DNA of 64,000 nucleotides from JAEULH01 sp963805915 (GTDB lineage Bacteria > Pseudomonadota > Alphaproteobacteria > Rhodospirillales > Defluviicoccaceae): contig CAWDWD010000021.1 of assembly GCA_963805915.1 (NCBI GenBank), forward strand, positions 186,001-250,000. The letters run 5' to 3'. Position 1 is the first letter of the stretch, and each line of letters starts with the position of its first letter. The position numbers were made by a program, and so were the translations under genes. The notes under the pieces are model-generated. The model saw only the letters and a list, made by a program, of their open reading frames with translations, did no database searches and was not told where the DNA came from. Below, in pieces: positions 1-9,163 of the stretch.

Positions 1-239
1 GCCGCGGGAAACTCGCTCGGAAGCGCGATGTTGACGAGATCGCCGGTAACGGCGATGTGCGTCGGCGCGACCTCGTCCAGGTCGCGCGCCAGGGCCTCGA
101 GAACCTCCGCGCGATGGATCGATATCCGCCGCCGCCGCCACGACAGGTAGCCGAACAGGCGCTTGGTCGTCAGGGTCGCGAAACCGCCGCTCAGCGGCGA
201 CGGCACGTGCGGATCGGACAGATGGGCGAGGGTGAACAT
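1..239 (-). CDS. Metallophosphoesterase (calcineurin-like), N-terminal part
   Basis: This is the first 79 residues or so of a gene that runs off the left edge of the window. The ATG at 239-237 overlaps the stop of the upstream nucleotidyltransferase gene (ATGA), so the two are probably translationally coupled. The start MFTLAHLSDPH followed by THIAVTGDLVN is the first metal-binding block (DxH) and the GDLxN block of calcineurin-like phosphoesterases. These enzymes hydrolyse phosphomonoesters or phosphodiesters with two metal ions; the substrate here cannot be deduced. It is the last visible gene of the minus-strand operon that begins near 4199. Confidence 0.8.
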   Translation of the reverse strand, partial: MFTLAHLSDPHVPSPLSGGFATLTTKRLFGYLSWRRRRISIHRAEVLEALARDLDEVAPTHIAVTGDLVNIALPSEFPA

Positions 240-1072
240 CAGGTCGGTTCGGGCTTCATGCGCTTGTCCGCGAGGATCCGCTCGACCAGCAAGCGGTCGG
301 CTTCCTTGTCGACATCGACGGCCGCCTCGGGCCACCGCAACACCACCGCGCGGACATCCGCGCCGAGCCCGCGCGACGCACGCTTCATCGCCTGGGCCAA
401 GGTCAACATGCCGCAGACGTATGCGAGCAGGGCGCCGATGCCGAAGGCCCGGACGATGCGCAAGGGCCGCTTGCGCTCGTTCTCGACCGTGCGCCAGAAG
501 TCGAGAACGCGCTGGCTCTCTTCGGTCATGAACGCGAACAGGTTGCAGCCGGTATATCGATCGTCGCGAAAGCGCAACCAGGTCCGCCGGGCATCCGGAT
601 AGGCCTCGAGCACGCTTCCGGCCGAGGCCAGTCCGACCGCCACGTCGCCGCCGGACAGCGCCGCCTCGGCGGTGAAATAATCGATCAGTTCGGCGCACAG
701 CAGCGGATGATCCGCCGTCGTCACCAGCAGCGGCGGCGGCTGGTCTAGATCCTCGATCGCGGCGGCGACACTGAGACTCGGCGTTGCCGCGCTCGGGATG
801 ATCCGGATCCGTCCGACCTCATCCGCGTCCAACAGATCAATCGCGGTGGCGGCAACGGCGGCGTCATCGACCGACACCCCGATAAGCCCGATGACGCTGC
901 TTTCCAGGAGCGCCGCCAACACCCGCGTGAGCATCGGCGTGCCGGCAATCGGGATCAGGCATTTGTGGCTCACCCCCGCGGCCTGGGCCAGCGGGTCTTC
1001 CGGGCCGCGCCGGCCGGCGAGAACAAGGGCGGTGAACTTGCCTGGCTTGTCGATTGAGTCCGGGGCGTTCAT
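239..1072 (-). CDS. MobA-like nucleotidyltransferase (NTP_transf_3 type)
   Basis: A 277-residue protein with the nucleotide-binding start of sugar-nucleotide or cofactor nucleotidyltransferases: ALVLAGRRGPEDPLA at about residues 15-29, then a KCLIPIAGTPML block at about 38-49. The family transfers an NMP group onto a phosphorylated sugar or cofactor. The usual LAGGxxxRMG loop is modified to LAGRRGPEDP, so the substrate is open. It overlaps the acyltransferase-like gene upstream and the phosphoesterase gene downstream by 4 bases each, which places it firmly in the operon. A role in making an activated glycan or lipid precursor fits the neighbours but is inferred. Confidence 0.7.
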   Translation of the reverse strand: MNAPDSIDKPGKFTALVLAGRRGPEDPLAQAAGVSHKCLIPIAGTPMLTRVLAALLESSVIGLIGVSVDDAAVAATAIDLLDADEVGRIRIIPSAATPSLSVAAAIEDLDQPPPLLVTTADHPLLCAELIDYFTAEAALSGGDVAVGLASAGSVLEAYPDARRTWLRFRDDRYTGCNLFAFMTEESQRVLDFWRTVENERKRPLRIVRAFGIGALLAYVCGMLTLAQAMKRASRGLGADVRAVVLRWPEAAVDVDKEADRLLVERILADKRMKPEPT

Positions 1073-2244
1073 CCCAGGTCCTTGGTGAAAAGCCTGTATG
1101 TCTTATAAGGCTTCGCACCATACATTTCGATGAGTCGCCGCGTCGGCAAGTTGTCTTCCAGGACCCAGGACAGTTCTCCGCCCCGCGTGCCGCGACGCAG
1201 GTGCGCCGACCTGAGCGTATCGATGACGCCCAGCGCCAGCGCCGCGCCCCGCGTGGTACCGTGGAACTCGCGGCGCACCCCCATCAACGCCAGGCGCGCC
1301 GTTTTCGTTCCGCGAACCTTGAGACGCCAGAGCAGCTTGGCCCAGCCGAACGGAAGAAGCCGGCCACGAAGATCGGCGATCGCCTCGTTGATGTTGGAGA
1401 AGCTCACCGCCATTGCCACCGCTTCGCCGTCGATTTCCGCGATGGCGACATCATCGGCGCGCAGGATCGGCTTCAGCGTCGCCGCGACATGATCAAGCTC
1501 CTTGGCCGAAAACGGAACAAAGCCCCAGTTGCCGTCCCAGGCGTCGTTGAAGATGTCGAAAATGGTCGTGACTTCGCTTGCGAAACGCTTCATGTCCGCT
1601 GGGCGAAAGCGGATATCGTGCTTTCGCGTCGCGCGAGCGAGGGACGCGGCCAGCGTGGGTGCCGGCTCGACCGAGGTGTCGTAGGCGTAGGCGATCAGAT
1701 CCTTGGCCTTGACGTAGCCCGCCGCGGCCAGCCGCTCGGCATAGTAGGGCCGGGCATGTCCCATCATGACCAACGGCGGAGTGTCGAAGCCGGCGATCAG
1801 CAATCCGCTCTCTTCGTTGATCGACAGGCTGAAGGGTCCGACGACGTGCTTCATGCCACGGTCGCGGAGCCACGCTTCGGCGGTGCCGAGGAGTGCGTCG
1901 AAAATTTCCTGGTCATCGTCGGCTTCGAGAAATCCGAAGTGCCCGGTCGCGTCGTTGTGCCGGGCGAGGTGGGCGCGGTTGACCTGGGCGCTGATACGCC
2001 CGACCGCCAAGCCGTCGCGCCGGGCGATCCAGCACGCGACCTCGGCATGGTCGAAAAACGGGTTCTTGCGGGCGTCGAGATTATCGAGGCGTTCGAACAC
2101 CAGCGGCGGTACCCAATGTGGGTCGCTGGCGTAGATCCGCCGCGCCATCTCGATGAACTCGCGCAGCCGCCGCCGGCCGCTGACCGGCTCTACGCGCAGC
2201 GGAGCAGCGGAACTCGCCGACGAGGCGGCTCCGCGCGAGTTCAA
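1069..2244 (-). CDS. GNAT-like acyltransferase family protein (YghO type)
   Basis: A 391-residue soluble protein. The N-terminal signature, VEPVSGRRRLREFIEMA then DPHWVPPL, is typical of a family usually annotated as hypothetical or GNAT N-acetyltransferase. A central block with GPFSLSINEESGLLIAGFDTPP and a C-terminal GNAT-like region follow. The start appears to be TTG at 2244, overlapping the stop of the preceding gene (TTGA); there is no ATG or GTG before the conserved N-terminus. It sits between a GT8-like gene and a nucleotidyltransferase, so it may acylate a glycan or lipid precursor. Family assignment is fairly firm and the substrate unknown. Confidence 0.6.
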   Translation of the reverse strand: MNSRGAASSASSAAPLRVEPVSGRRRLREFIEMARRIYASDPHWVPPLVFERLDNLDARKNPFFDHAEVACWIARRDGLAVGRISAQVNRAHLARHNDATGHFGFLEADDDQEIFDALLGTAEAWLRDRGMKHVVGPFSLSINEESGLLIAGFDTPPLVMMGHARPYYAERLAAAGYVKAKDLIAYAYDTSVEPAPTLAASLARATRKHDIRFRPADMKRFASEVTTIFDIFNDAWDGNWGFVPFSAKELDHVAATLKPILRADDVAIAEIDGEAVAMAVSFSNINEAIADLRGRLLPFGWAKLLWRLKVRGTKTARLALMGVRREFHGTTRGAALALGVIDTLRSAHLRRGTRGGELSWVLEDNLPTRRLIEMYGAKPYKTYRLFTKDLG

Positions 2245-3260
2245 GCCGCCAGCCGCTCCAGCGGCGCCGCGCGGTCGAGGACGTCGAAGGCATCCTTGCG
2301 GACATGGTTCAGACGCATTTCCTCGCGAACCTCGTCCTCGGTGACCGAACCGTTATCCAGACACTCGCGCAACAGGGCGAAGAACAGCCGCTCCTGGTTC
2401 GCATCCGGATGGCGGCGGTAGCGGCCGAGGAGCGCGTGATCGCCGAAGGCGCGCCGCCGCCAGCGCATGACCCAACCCACCGGCGGAAACAGCGGAAAGG
2501 TGTCGGCCGGCGTGAAATCGATCGGCAGTCCGGTTTTCCAGGGCTGGGTCAGCCGGCCGGTGTTGTGCAGCATCCTCGTTCGCGGGCTCAGTCGGTCAAA
2601 ATCGTTCCACTCGTTTTCGAACAGGGCGATGCTCTCGCGCGGCTCGAGCTTGAGCGAGATCCACGCCATGTAGTCGCGCTTGAACTCGAACATCTCGTTG
2701 AACTGCTCTTCGCACCGCCAATGGGTCAGCTTGGCGCAATCGAGCAGCATGGCGCTGCTGGCGTAGCAACCGAGCAGGCGCTTAACGCCCGAGCGCATCC
2801 GGCACATAATCGCGGCCCCGCGCATGTCCCGGCTCAGCAACTCCCAGACATCCGCGACGGCGAAGATGTCGGGATCGATGACGATGGCCCGGCCCTGGTA
2901 TCCCATCAGTTCCGGCGGCATGAAACGCAGCGGCGTGAACGACTGAAGATCCTCGATTCGCCAATGCCGTTTGACGCCGTCGCGGAGGAATTGCCGGCCC
3001 TCTTTCGCGCGCAGGAAAGGATAATCATCAATGTGGATGATCCTGACCTCGAAGTCGTCCGGGTGCGCCGAATTGCGCTTAAGCGCGTGGGCGGCGACTT
3101 TCGCGCCGAGCATCTGCAAATGGTTGGTATGGATGAACACGCATGGCTTCGCCGGCTGGCGCGCGGGCATCATTGTTGCGTCATTGGGCATCGCGTAAGG
3201 AGCCTCTTGCTGGTCATTCGTTTCGGTCTCGGCCGAAGCGGTTCGGAATCGGCAATTCAT
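2241..3260 (-). CDS. Putative GT8-like glycosyltransferase, paralogue 1
   Basis: 339 residues. After a poorly conserved 35-residue leader, the protein starts as CVFIHTNHLQMLGAKVAA. A putative DxD motif lies in AIVIDPDIFAV (around residue 150), and a C-terminal block reads HNTGRLTQPWKTGLP. This order (metal-binding DxD, then a late HxT..KPW-like block) recalls GT8 or glycogenin-type GT-A enzymes, but that is inference. Strongly similar to the gene at 5886-6788. The ATG at 3260 follows a GAGG Shine-Dalgarno that includes the sulfotransferase stop; ATG 3191 is an alternative. It lies 9 bases after the sulfotransferase gene and overlaps the next gene, so it is mid-operon. Confidence 0.5.
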   Translation of the reverse strand: MNCRFRTASAETETNDQQEAPYAMPNDATMMPARQPAKPCVFIHTNHLQMLGAKVAAHALKRNSAHPDDFEVRIIHIDDYPFLRAKEGRQFLRDGVKRHWRIEDLQSFTPLRFMPPELMGYQGRAIVIDPDIFAVADVWELLSRDMRGAAIMCRMRSGVKRLLGCYASSAMLLDCAKLTHWRCEEQFNEMFEFKRDYMAWISLKLEPRESIALFENEWNDFDRLSPRTRMLHNTGRLTQPWKTGLPIDFTPADTFPLFPPVGWVMRWRRRAFGDHALLGRYRRHPDANQERLFFALLRECLDNGSVTEDEVREEMRLNHVRKDAFDVLDRAAPLERLAA

Positions 3261-3269
3261 GCCGTCGCC

Positions 3270-4199
3270 TCATGCCGTGGCCGCTTTCGCCGCCACCGCG
3301 GCCTTGCCGTAGCCGAAGACCGGATCGAGCTCGGTTCTGATCATGGTATCAATGCGTTGCGTCTGCTCGTCGGTGAAATCGTCAAGGTAGCCGCCGACCT
3401 TGGCCCGGCGAACCTTGTAGGTGTTGGGGTCCTTGCGGTCCTTCGGCACCATCCGCCCGCCGCTGAGCCAGAATACCCGCTTCTGTTCGAGCGCGCGCAT
3501 GTTCTCGATCGAGGCGAACCGCACCGCTTCGGCGATCTGCGCCTCCGTTCCCGGCGTACCGATGAATTCGACGATCCTGCGCAGCGTCTCGTCCGGCTGC
3601 ACCCGCATGTCTTCGTAGCGCACGACCAACACATGCTTGAGCCGGGGCAACTCGCGCGCCCAGCCATTCATGAACTCGATAACCTTCGGCAAGCCGGCGT
3701 TCGGCCGCATGACAAAATCGAACAGCGGCATGTCGGCGTCCGGGTAGGCGTTGATCATCTTTTTGCTTGGCCGCATCCGGTACTTCCACTGGAAAAACTG
3801 CGACACCGCCACGTCCGCGGGGTTGCGCACGAGCAGCACGACTTTTTTGTCGTAGTAGTCCTCCTTGGTGGCGGCGTGCCCGGTGAAATCCTTCAGGTAA
3901 TTGTCATGGGTGAAGAAAATCCGCGGAATGGCGTTGTTCTTGGCGTGGAGGTTGTCGAAGCCGATGAGGTGGCGCGCCGCCAGACCGTGCTTCACTTGAT
4001 AAAAGCGCGAGATCATGACCCGTAGCCACGTCCGCCCGCTCTTGCCGAAAGACACGATAACGGCATCGGCCAATCCGAGCTTCCGCCCTTCTTCGCGGCC
4101 CCTAAGCCTGCGGTCGAGGCGAACTTTGCGTTCGGCTGGCAGAAAAAACAACGCGGACATCAAGCCGTGACGTAAGGCGCTGCGATAGGCAATGGGCAT
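3270..4199 (-). CDS. PAPS-dependent sulfotransferase
   Basis: 309 residues. The 5'-phosphosulfate-binding loop is SFGKSGRTWLRVMISRF (about residues 50-66), and the 3'-phosphate-binding block is VVLLVRNPADVAVSQFF (about 126-142). A C-terminal RRAKVGGYLDDF resembles the RKGxxGDW motif. The family moves sulfate from PAPS onto hydroxyl or amino groups of glycans or small molecules. It is the first gene of the minus-strand operon, so the cluster probably makes a sulfated surface molecule. No PAPS synthesis genes are in the window. Confidence 0.8.
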   Translation of the reverse strand: MPIAYRSALRHGLMSALFFLPAERKVRLDRRLRGREEGRKLGLADAVIVSFGKSGRTWLRVMISRFYQVKHGLAARHLIGFDNLHAKNNAIPRIFFTHDNYLKDFTGHAATKEDYYDKKVVLLVRNPADVAVSQFFQWKYRMRPSKKMINAYPDADMPLFDFVMRPNAGLPKVIEFMNGWARELPRLKHVLVVRYEDMRVQPDETLRRIVEFIGTPGTEAQIAEAVRFASIENMRALEQKRVFWLSGGRMVPKDRKDPNTYKVRRAKVGGYLDDFTDEQTQRIDTMIRTELDPVFGYGKAAVAAKAATA

Positions 4200-4583
4200 G
4201 AGGCTGATCCCGATCGAATAAGCGGCGCCGAAGCGCTCTTGTATCGTCTATAGATGCGCAACCGGAGCGGATGAAGTCAAGCACCCGCGAAAGGAGCGCG
4301 GGAAGATCCGGGGAAGCGAAACCTGGACGCGCTGTATCCAAGGCCGAGCGAATGCTTGCGATTTTGCCATCTGTAATCAGCGCGATCGTGGTGTCTGAGA
4401 ATGATAGTAACAAACCGTAACAAAGATTGATTTGAGAGGCGGCCGCGGCACCGCCATTGGTAAAATATGAATTTTGTACCGACGCGTCACCGCGCGGCTA
4501 TGCAGGCAAGTAGGCTGGTGACGATACAGGCTGGTGCGACAATCGAAAGCAGGTTCGGAAGGACGAAGACCTTGCCACACGAA
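4200..4583. other. Divergent intergenic region
   Basis: About 380 bases between the divergent sulfotransferase operon (minus) and the ELM1-family gene (plus). It is less GC-rich near 4370-4470 than its flanks, as expected for promoters, but no clear -35/-10 pair, operator or RNA was found. Part of it could encode an N-terminal extension of the ELM1 gene, which stays open back to 4467. Confidence 0.4.
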
Positions 4584-5801
4584 ATGGCACCGCACTCCTC
4601 AGCAATGGTCCGGGTGCCCCGAGTTTGGGCGCTGCTCGCACACAAGGCCGGCGACAACTCCCAGGTTACCGCCTTGGCGGAAGCGCTGGGCTGGCCGGTC
4701 GAGGAAAAACGATTCGTATACAAGCCCTACGAGTTGGCGACCAACTTGGTCCTCGGCATCACCATGGCCGGCGTCGAGCGGAAACAGTCGAGCACTCTCG
4801 AAGCGCCGTGGCCGGATCTGATCATCTCGGCGGGTCGGCGCAATGAGCCCATTTGCCGCTGGATCCAAAAGCAGGCGGCGCCGCACCGCGTGCGTCTGGT
4901 CCATATCGGCCGCCCGTGGGCCAGGATCGAAAACTTCGACCTGATCGTGACCACACCGCAATACCGTCTGCCAGTGCGGCCGAACGTGTTGCACAACAAG
5001 ACGCCGCTGCATCGCATCAACACCGATCGTCTTCGCGGCGATGCCGAGGCATGGGCGCCGCGCCTGAGCGATCTGCCCAAACCGTACATCGCTGTGATGA
5101 TCGGCGGCAACAGCGGCCCGTTCAGCTTCGATCGCGCCGCCGCCGAGCAGCTGGCCCGCCAGGCGAGCGAGATGGCGCGCGCCTGTGGCGGCTCGCTGCT
5201 CGTCTCGACCAGCGCGCGGACGCCACAACCGGCGATCGACGCGTTTGTCGACACCGTCTCGTGCCCGGCGCATATCTACCGCTGGTCGCGCGGGGCGACG
5301 GACAATCCGTACTTCGCCTTCCTCGGCCTGGCCGAATCGATCATCGTTACCGGCGACAGCATGTCGATGCTGGCCGAGGCGTGCGCGACGCACAAACGCG
5401 TCTATATCTTCGACCTGGGCGAGGGCCGTTACGCCATGCGCGAATCGGTGGCCGCGGCGTCCCGACGCACGCCACGGCTTCGGCCCTGGTGGAAGGGCTG
5501 GGAAAAGGCGCGCTGGAACGCGTTCTGGTATCGCCAAATGATGCGGTTCGGCCCGCAGCGGCTATCGCGCGACATCCGGATCGTTCACCGTCACCTGGTC
5601 GACTCCGGCTTGGCGGTGTGGCTCGGTGATGATTTCCCGCTCGAAAAGCCCTTGCCTGCTCTGCAATGCGTCTCGCGGGCGGCGGCTCGGGTTCGCGCGC
5701 TGTTCGACGACGACGCACTCGCTCCGGCGCCTGCGGTGGCCGATGCTTTTGAGGCCGACATCTGGGGCGAGGATGAGATCTCGTGGCGGCGCTCGGCCTG
5801 A
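4584..5801 (+). CDS. Mitochondrial fission ELM1-family protein (GT-B-like)
   Basis: About 405 residues from ATG 4584; the frame is open from 4467, but conservation begins at RVPRVWALLAHKAGDNSQ. Further family blocks are PDLIISAGRRNEPICRWIQ, then LVHIGRPWARIENFDLIVTTPQY and, late in the protein, VTGDSMSMLAEACATHKRVYIFDLG. This is the bacterial form of the Elm1 family (COG3660), a GT-B-like fold of uncertain biochemistry, common beside lipid A or glycan genes in alphaproteobacteria. It is a single gene between two minus-strand glycan genes. No upstream start has a convincing ribosome-binding site, so the start is approximate. Confidence 0.7.
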   Translation: MAPHSSAMVRVPRVWALLAHKAGDNSQVTALAEALGWPVEEKRFVYKPYELATNLVLGITMAGVERKQSSTLEAPWPDLIISAGRRNEPICRWIQKQAAPHRVRLVHIGRPWARIENFDLIVTTPQYRLPVRPNVLHNKTPLHRINTDRLRGDAEAWAPRLSDLPKPYIAVMIGGNSGPFSFDRAAAEQLARQASEMARACGGSLLVSTSARTPQPAIDAFVDTVSCPAHIYRWSRGATDNPYFAFLGLAESIIVTGDSMSMLAEACATHKRVYIFDLGEGRYAMRESVAAASRRTPRLRPWWKGWEKARWNAFWYRQMMRFGPQRLSRDIRIVHRHLVDSGLAVWLGDDFPLEKPLPALQCVSRAAARVRALFDDDALAPAPAVADAFEADIWGEDEISWRRSA

Positions 5802-5885
5802 TTCTCATGGACTTGAAATTGGCATAGCCGGGAAGAGGCGGGCTGGTGAATCAGCCCGCCTTTTCGGCTTCCAGCATGCGGGCGT

Positions 5886-6788
5886 TCAAGCCGCGAGCGG
5901 CGGCGTTCGCTCGATCACCGCGAGGGCATCGTGGCGGACGTGGTTCTCGCGCATTTCCGCGCGCAGCATCTCCGCGCTCACCAGACCCTTGTCGAAGCAC
6001 TCGCGGAGCAGGCCGAAAAAGAACCGCTCCTGTTTCGGGTCGGGGTGGCGCTTGTAGTGACCGAGCAAACCGTAGTCGCCAAACAGCCGCCGCCGCATCC
6101 TGTTCATGGCCCCGAGCATTAGCCAGCCCGAAGGCTTTTCGGGCGGCATGAAGTCAACCGGGAGTCCCGTTTTCCATGGCTGGGTTTTGCGCTTGGTGTT
6201 GTGCAGCATCTTCGTTTGCGGTGTCAGCCGGTCGAAGTCGTTCCATTCGTTTTCCAGCAGCGCGATCGACTTGGGATCTTCGTACAGCAGGCCAATCCAC
6301 TTCATGTAGTCGCGCTTGAACTCGAACATCTCGTCGAACTGGGCCTCGCAGCGCCAGTGCGTCAGCTTGGCGCAATCGAGCAGCATCACGCTGGTCGCCA
6401 TCATGCCGCGCTTTTCCTTCGAGCCCGAGCGCGGCCGGCACATGATCGCCGCCCCGGCCATGTCGCGATCGAGCAGCTCCCAGACATCACCGACGGCGAA
6501 GACATCCGGATCGACGACAACGGCGCGGCCGGCATAGTCCATCAGTTCCGGCGGCATGAAGCGCAGCGGCGTGAACGATTGCAGATCGCTGTTGCGCCAG
6601 ATTCGGGTGACGCCGTCGCGGAGGTAGCCCTGGCCCTCGCGCCGCCGCAGGAAGGGATGATCGTCGGTGTTGATGATGCGGATATCGAAGTCGTCCGGAC
6701 GCTTCGAATTGCGCCGCATCGAGTACTCCGAAACAATCGCGCCGACGATCTGCTTCGCGTTGGTATGAATAAAAACCGTAGGTTTCAC
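5886..6788 (-). CDS. Putative GT8-like glycosyltransferase, paralogue 2
   Basis: About 300 residues. The GTG at 6788 is preferred because a GGGAG ribosome-binding site lies 6 bases upstream and the conserved KPTVFIHTN starts right after it; the frame is open back to 6851. It shares with paralogue 1 the blocks DDFDIRIINTDDHPFLRR, VVVDPDVFAVGDVWELL, NEWNDFDRLTPQTKMLHNT and TQPWKTGLPVDF, so the two arose by duplication. The DPDVF block is the likely metal-binding DxD. It is a single-gene unit. Glycan transfer is inferred from the fold-like motifs and the neighbours. Confidence 0.5.
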   Translation of the reverse strand: MKPTVFIHTNAKQIVGAIVSEYSMRRNSKRPDDFDIRIINTDDHPFLRRREGQGYLRDGVTRIWRNSDLQSFTPLRFMPPELMDYAGRAVVVDPDVFAVGDVWELLDRDMAGAAIMCRPRSGSKEKRGMMATSVMLLDCAKLTHWRCEAQFDEMFEFKRDYMKWIGLLYEDPKSIALLENEWNDFDRLTPQTKMLHNTKRKTQPWKTGLPVDFMPPEKPSGWLMLGAMNRMRRRLFGDYGLLGHYKRHPDPKQERFFFGLLRECFDKGLVSAEMLRAEMRENHVRHDALAVIERTPPLAA

Positions 6789-6933
6789 GACATTCTCCCG
6801 TCTCTTATTGCGTCTTCCGTCGCGGCCTACCCATCGGCCCTCTTCGCCCAAGATCGGACGCGTCTGCTTGAACGCCCACTTTCACCAGCTCACGGCATGA
6901 AATGATAGCAAATGACCGCCGGCAAGTCTGCGT

Positions 6934-7893
6934 TCAGCGATAGTGCTCATAGCGAAATCCCAATAGGGCGGACAGCCGGCCGGCGGCATTCGCTATCTCG
7001 AAGATGTGAAAGTAAACCCGCGCCCGCGCGCGGCCGCTGACAACCGCCTGCGTCAACAAGGTCGCGTGGACCACCGTCTTGCGCCCGATCTTCTTGAGCG
7101 TCGATGCGCCGAAACCCAACGAGGCGGCGGTACCCGGCGTGGCTCGGCTGTCGAGCGCGTCGATGGCGGTCCTCACGCTGCCGCAGCGGAAGTACTCGCG
7201 CGCCAGATAGGCGAACCGGGCGCGCGCGGACGGGATGTGCTCGACAACCTCGGCGCCGGGCGACCAAACCATCTTCGCGCCGGCGGCGCGCAACTGCCGG
7301 AAGAACAAGGCGTCCTCGCCGCCGGTCATGCCGAACCTGTTGTCGAAGCGGAGCTCCAGGCGGCGTATCTCGGCCATACGGACAAGGGTATTGCCGGTGG
7401 CCGCATCGACAATAGGCGCGCCATCCGGCATGTCTTCTAGGCTGCCGTCGGCTCGCCGCGGTTGCTCAAAAAACCCGCCTTCGACGATCCACGCCGGCGG
7501 AATGGTCTCGAACCTTGCTCCCACCGGACCGCAGACGACCGCGGCCCGGGTTCTGGACTGGGTGGCCAGCAGAGTGCTCAACCAGCCCGGCCCGGGTGTT
7601 TCATCGTCGTCGATGAAGGCGACAAATTCGGCTGCCTCGGGCACTGCCTCCAGGCAGGCGTTGCGTGCCTGGGAAATGCCGCGGCGATGCTCGATGACGT
7701 AGGTCGTCGGCAAGTCGGTGCGCGCGGCGAAAGCCTCAACTTCGCGCTGGACGGTCGGATCGCCCTCGTTGTCGGCGACGATCACATGTAACGCCGGGCG
7801 GCGACCGGGCGGAAACGTCAACTCGGCGATGCCGTTCAGCGTTTTGGCCAGTAGGAGGGGGCGACGGTAGGTGCAGATCGCGATGGCGAGCAC
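6934..7893 (-). CDS. Family 2 glycosyltransferase
   Basis: About 319 residues from GTG 7893, which aligns with the start of the neighbouring GT2 gene; the frame is open to a TTG at 7983. GT-A motifs are LAIAICTYRRPLLLAKTLNG at the N-terminus, HVIVADNEGDP, and the DxD region VAFIDDDETPGPGW. RRGISQARNACLE is shared with the next gene upstream. A later GGEDALFFRQL block probably holds the catalytic acidic residue. No membrane segment is obvious. These enzymes transfer a sugar from a nucleotide donor to a growing glycan; donor and acceptor are unknown. Confidence 0.8.
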   Translation of the reverse strand: MLAIAICTYRRPLLLAKTLNGIAELTFPPGRRPALHVIVADNEGDPTVQREVEAFAARTDLPTTYVIEHRRGISQARNACLEAVPEAAEFVAFIDDDETPGPGWLSTLLATQSRTRAAVVCGPVGARFETIPPAWIVEGGFFEQPRRADGSLEDMPDGAPIVDAATGNTLVRMAEIRRLELRFDNRFGMTGGEDALFFRQLRAAGAKMVWSPGAEVVEHIPSARARFAYLAREYFRCGSVRTAIDALDSRATPGTAASLGFGASTLKKIGRKTVVHATLLTQAVVSGRARARVYFHIFEIANAAGRLSALLGFRYEHYR

Positions 7894-8019
7894 CGGATTT
7901 TTCGCCGCGGCGGAGCATCGGGCGGATGCGGTCCCATCCGCCACCTCGCCGCACTGCCGGCAGCAAGCGCGGCGCGTCCGCAAGCATCATTCGCGTTGGG
8001 TGCTCAGCATGTGTGTCCG

Positions 8020-8955
8020 TCACCTGTACAGCTCGTACTTTTGTCCAATCAAGCCATAGAGCCGGCCACTGAGATTCGCGACATCGAGCGTGGGTTTCAC
8101 CTTCCGGTACGCATTGCCGCGAAGCACGGCGGACAGCGACGCCGGCACCCACAAGGCGATCTTCAACGACAGCTTGCCGATCACCTCGAGGGCATAGACC
8201 AAAAAGCGGCCATCGCCACGGGTCTCAACCCGCTTGAGAATGGCCGCGGCGCAACCCACGCCAAACTCGCGGCGCATGATATATTTAAATGTGAGACGGT
8301 CGACCGAAACGTGATGGTCAACGACCGCCTGGTCAGCCCATACAAATTCGCCGCCCTCGGCAAACATATCCATGTAGAACTTACGATCTTCTCCGCCGAC
8401 CAGGCTGAATTTATCATCAAAACGGAAATGATTGCTCCGCAGGAAGGATGCCCTGAACACAATATTGCCCATGGTCCCGAATTTGACGTGGTCCTGATCG
8501 GTCGGCTGCTTTGCCCGCGGGCTCGCGAAGAATCGGCCTACTCGGATCCACTCCGGTGTATCCGCGTTATAAACCGGGGCATACGGCCCAGTGGCGGCCT
8601 CGGCGCCGGTCGCTTCGATAGCGAAAACCAGTTCCTCAAGCCATTCGGGGCGCGGGATCACGTCATCATCGAGACAAGCGACAAGATCGGCGTCGGCGGG
8701 AACGTGATCGAGACAGGCGTTGCGCGCCTGGGAAATACCTCGCCGCGGCTCGATGACGTAGGTCACCGGGATCTCGCCCGCCGCGAACGAGCGAACGATG
8801 GCGCGCGCGTCGCGGCTGCCCTCGTTGTCGACGACGACAACGGATAGGTCCGGGCGCTTCAGGATCCGAAAGCTCAGCTTGCCAATCCCGCGGAGCACCG
8901 CGGCAAGCCCGTCCGGCCGCCGAAACGTACAAATGCAAATGGTTATGCGCATCAT
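8020..8955 (-). CDS. Family 2 glycosyltransferase
   Basis: 311 residues from ATG 8955 (a second ATG follows at 8952); the open frame to 9057 would need a TTG start. The N-terminus MMRITICICTFRRPDGLAAV, the block SVVVVDNEGS, the DxD segment VACLDDDVIPRPEW and the GGEDRKFYMDMF block mark a GT-A family 2 enzyme. It is a clear paralogue of the gene at 6934-7893, sharing EPRRGISQARNACLD, and lies about 130 bases upstream of it on the same strand. The pair probably adds successive sugars to the same glycan. Confidence 0.8.
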   Translation of the reverse strand: MMRITICICTFRRPDGLAAVLRGIGKLSFRILKRPDLSVVVVDNEGSRDARAIVRSFAAGEIPVTYVIEPRRGISQARNACLDHVPADADLVACLDDDVIPRPEWLEELVFAIEATGAEAATGPYAPVYNADTPEWIRVGRFFASPRAKQPTDQDHVKFGTMGNIVFRASFLRSNHFRFDDKFSLVGGEDRKFYMDMFAEGGEFVWADQAVVDHHVSVDRLTFKYIMRREFGVGCAAAILKRVETRGDGRFLVYALEVIGKLSLKIALWVPASLSAVLRGNAYRKVKPTLDVANLSGRLYGLIGQKYELYR

Positions 8956-9163
8956 CAATTCCGGGCTAGGCACGACTATCGCCCGCGACCCCGCGACAGG
9001 CTCGTCAGCGTTTACTTTCTTTCGCACGATTTTATCCGCACGTATACCATATCGCAACGCAGCAATCTTCCGTTAGGTTGACGGGAGGAGAAGCCGTTGC
9101 ATCCTTGGCGGCTGGCCCGAGCAAGGATTATGCTCCGGAAGAAATACGGCGGGATTATCGTCA

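Noticed and set aside
2304..4025. A 573-codon plus-strand frame
   Set aside because: It lies antisense to the GT8-like and sulfotransferase genes, which have clear family motifs; its translation has no recognisable domain.
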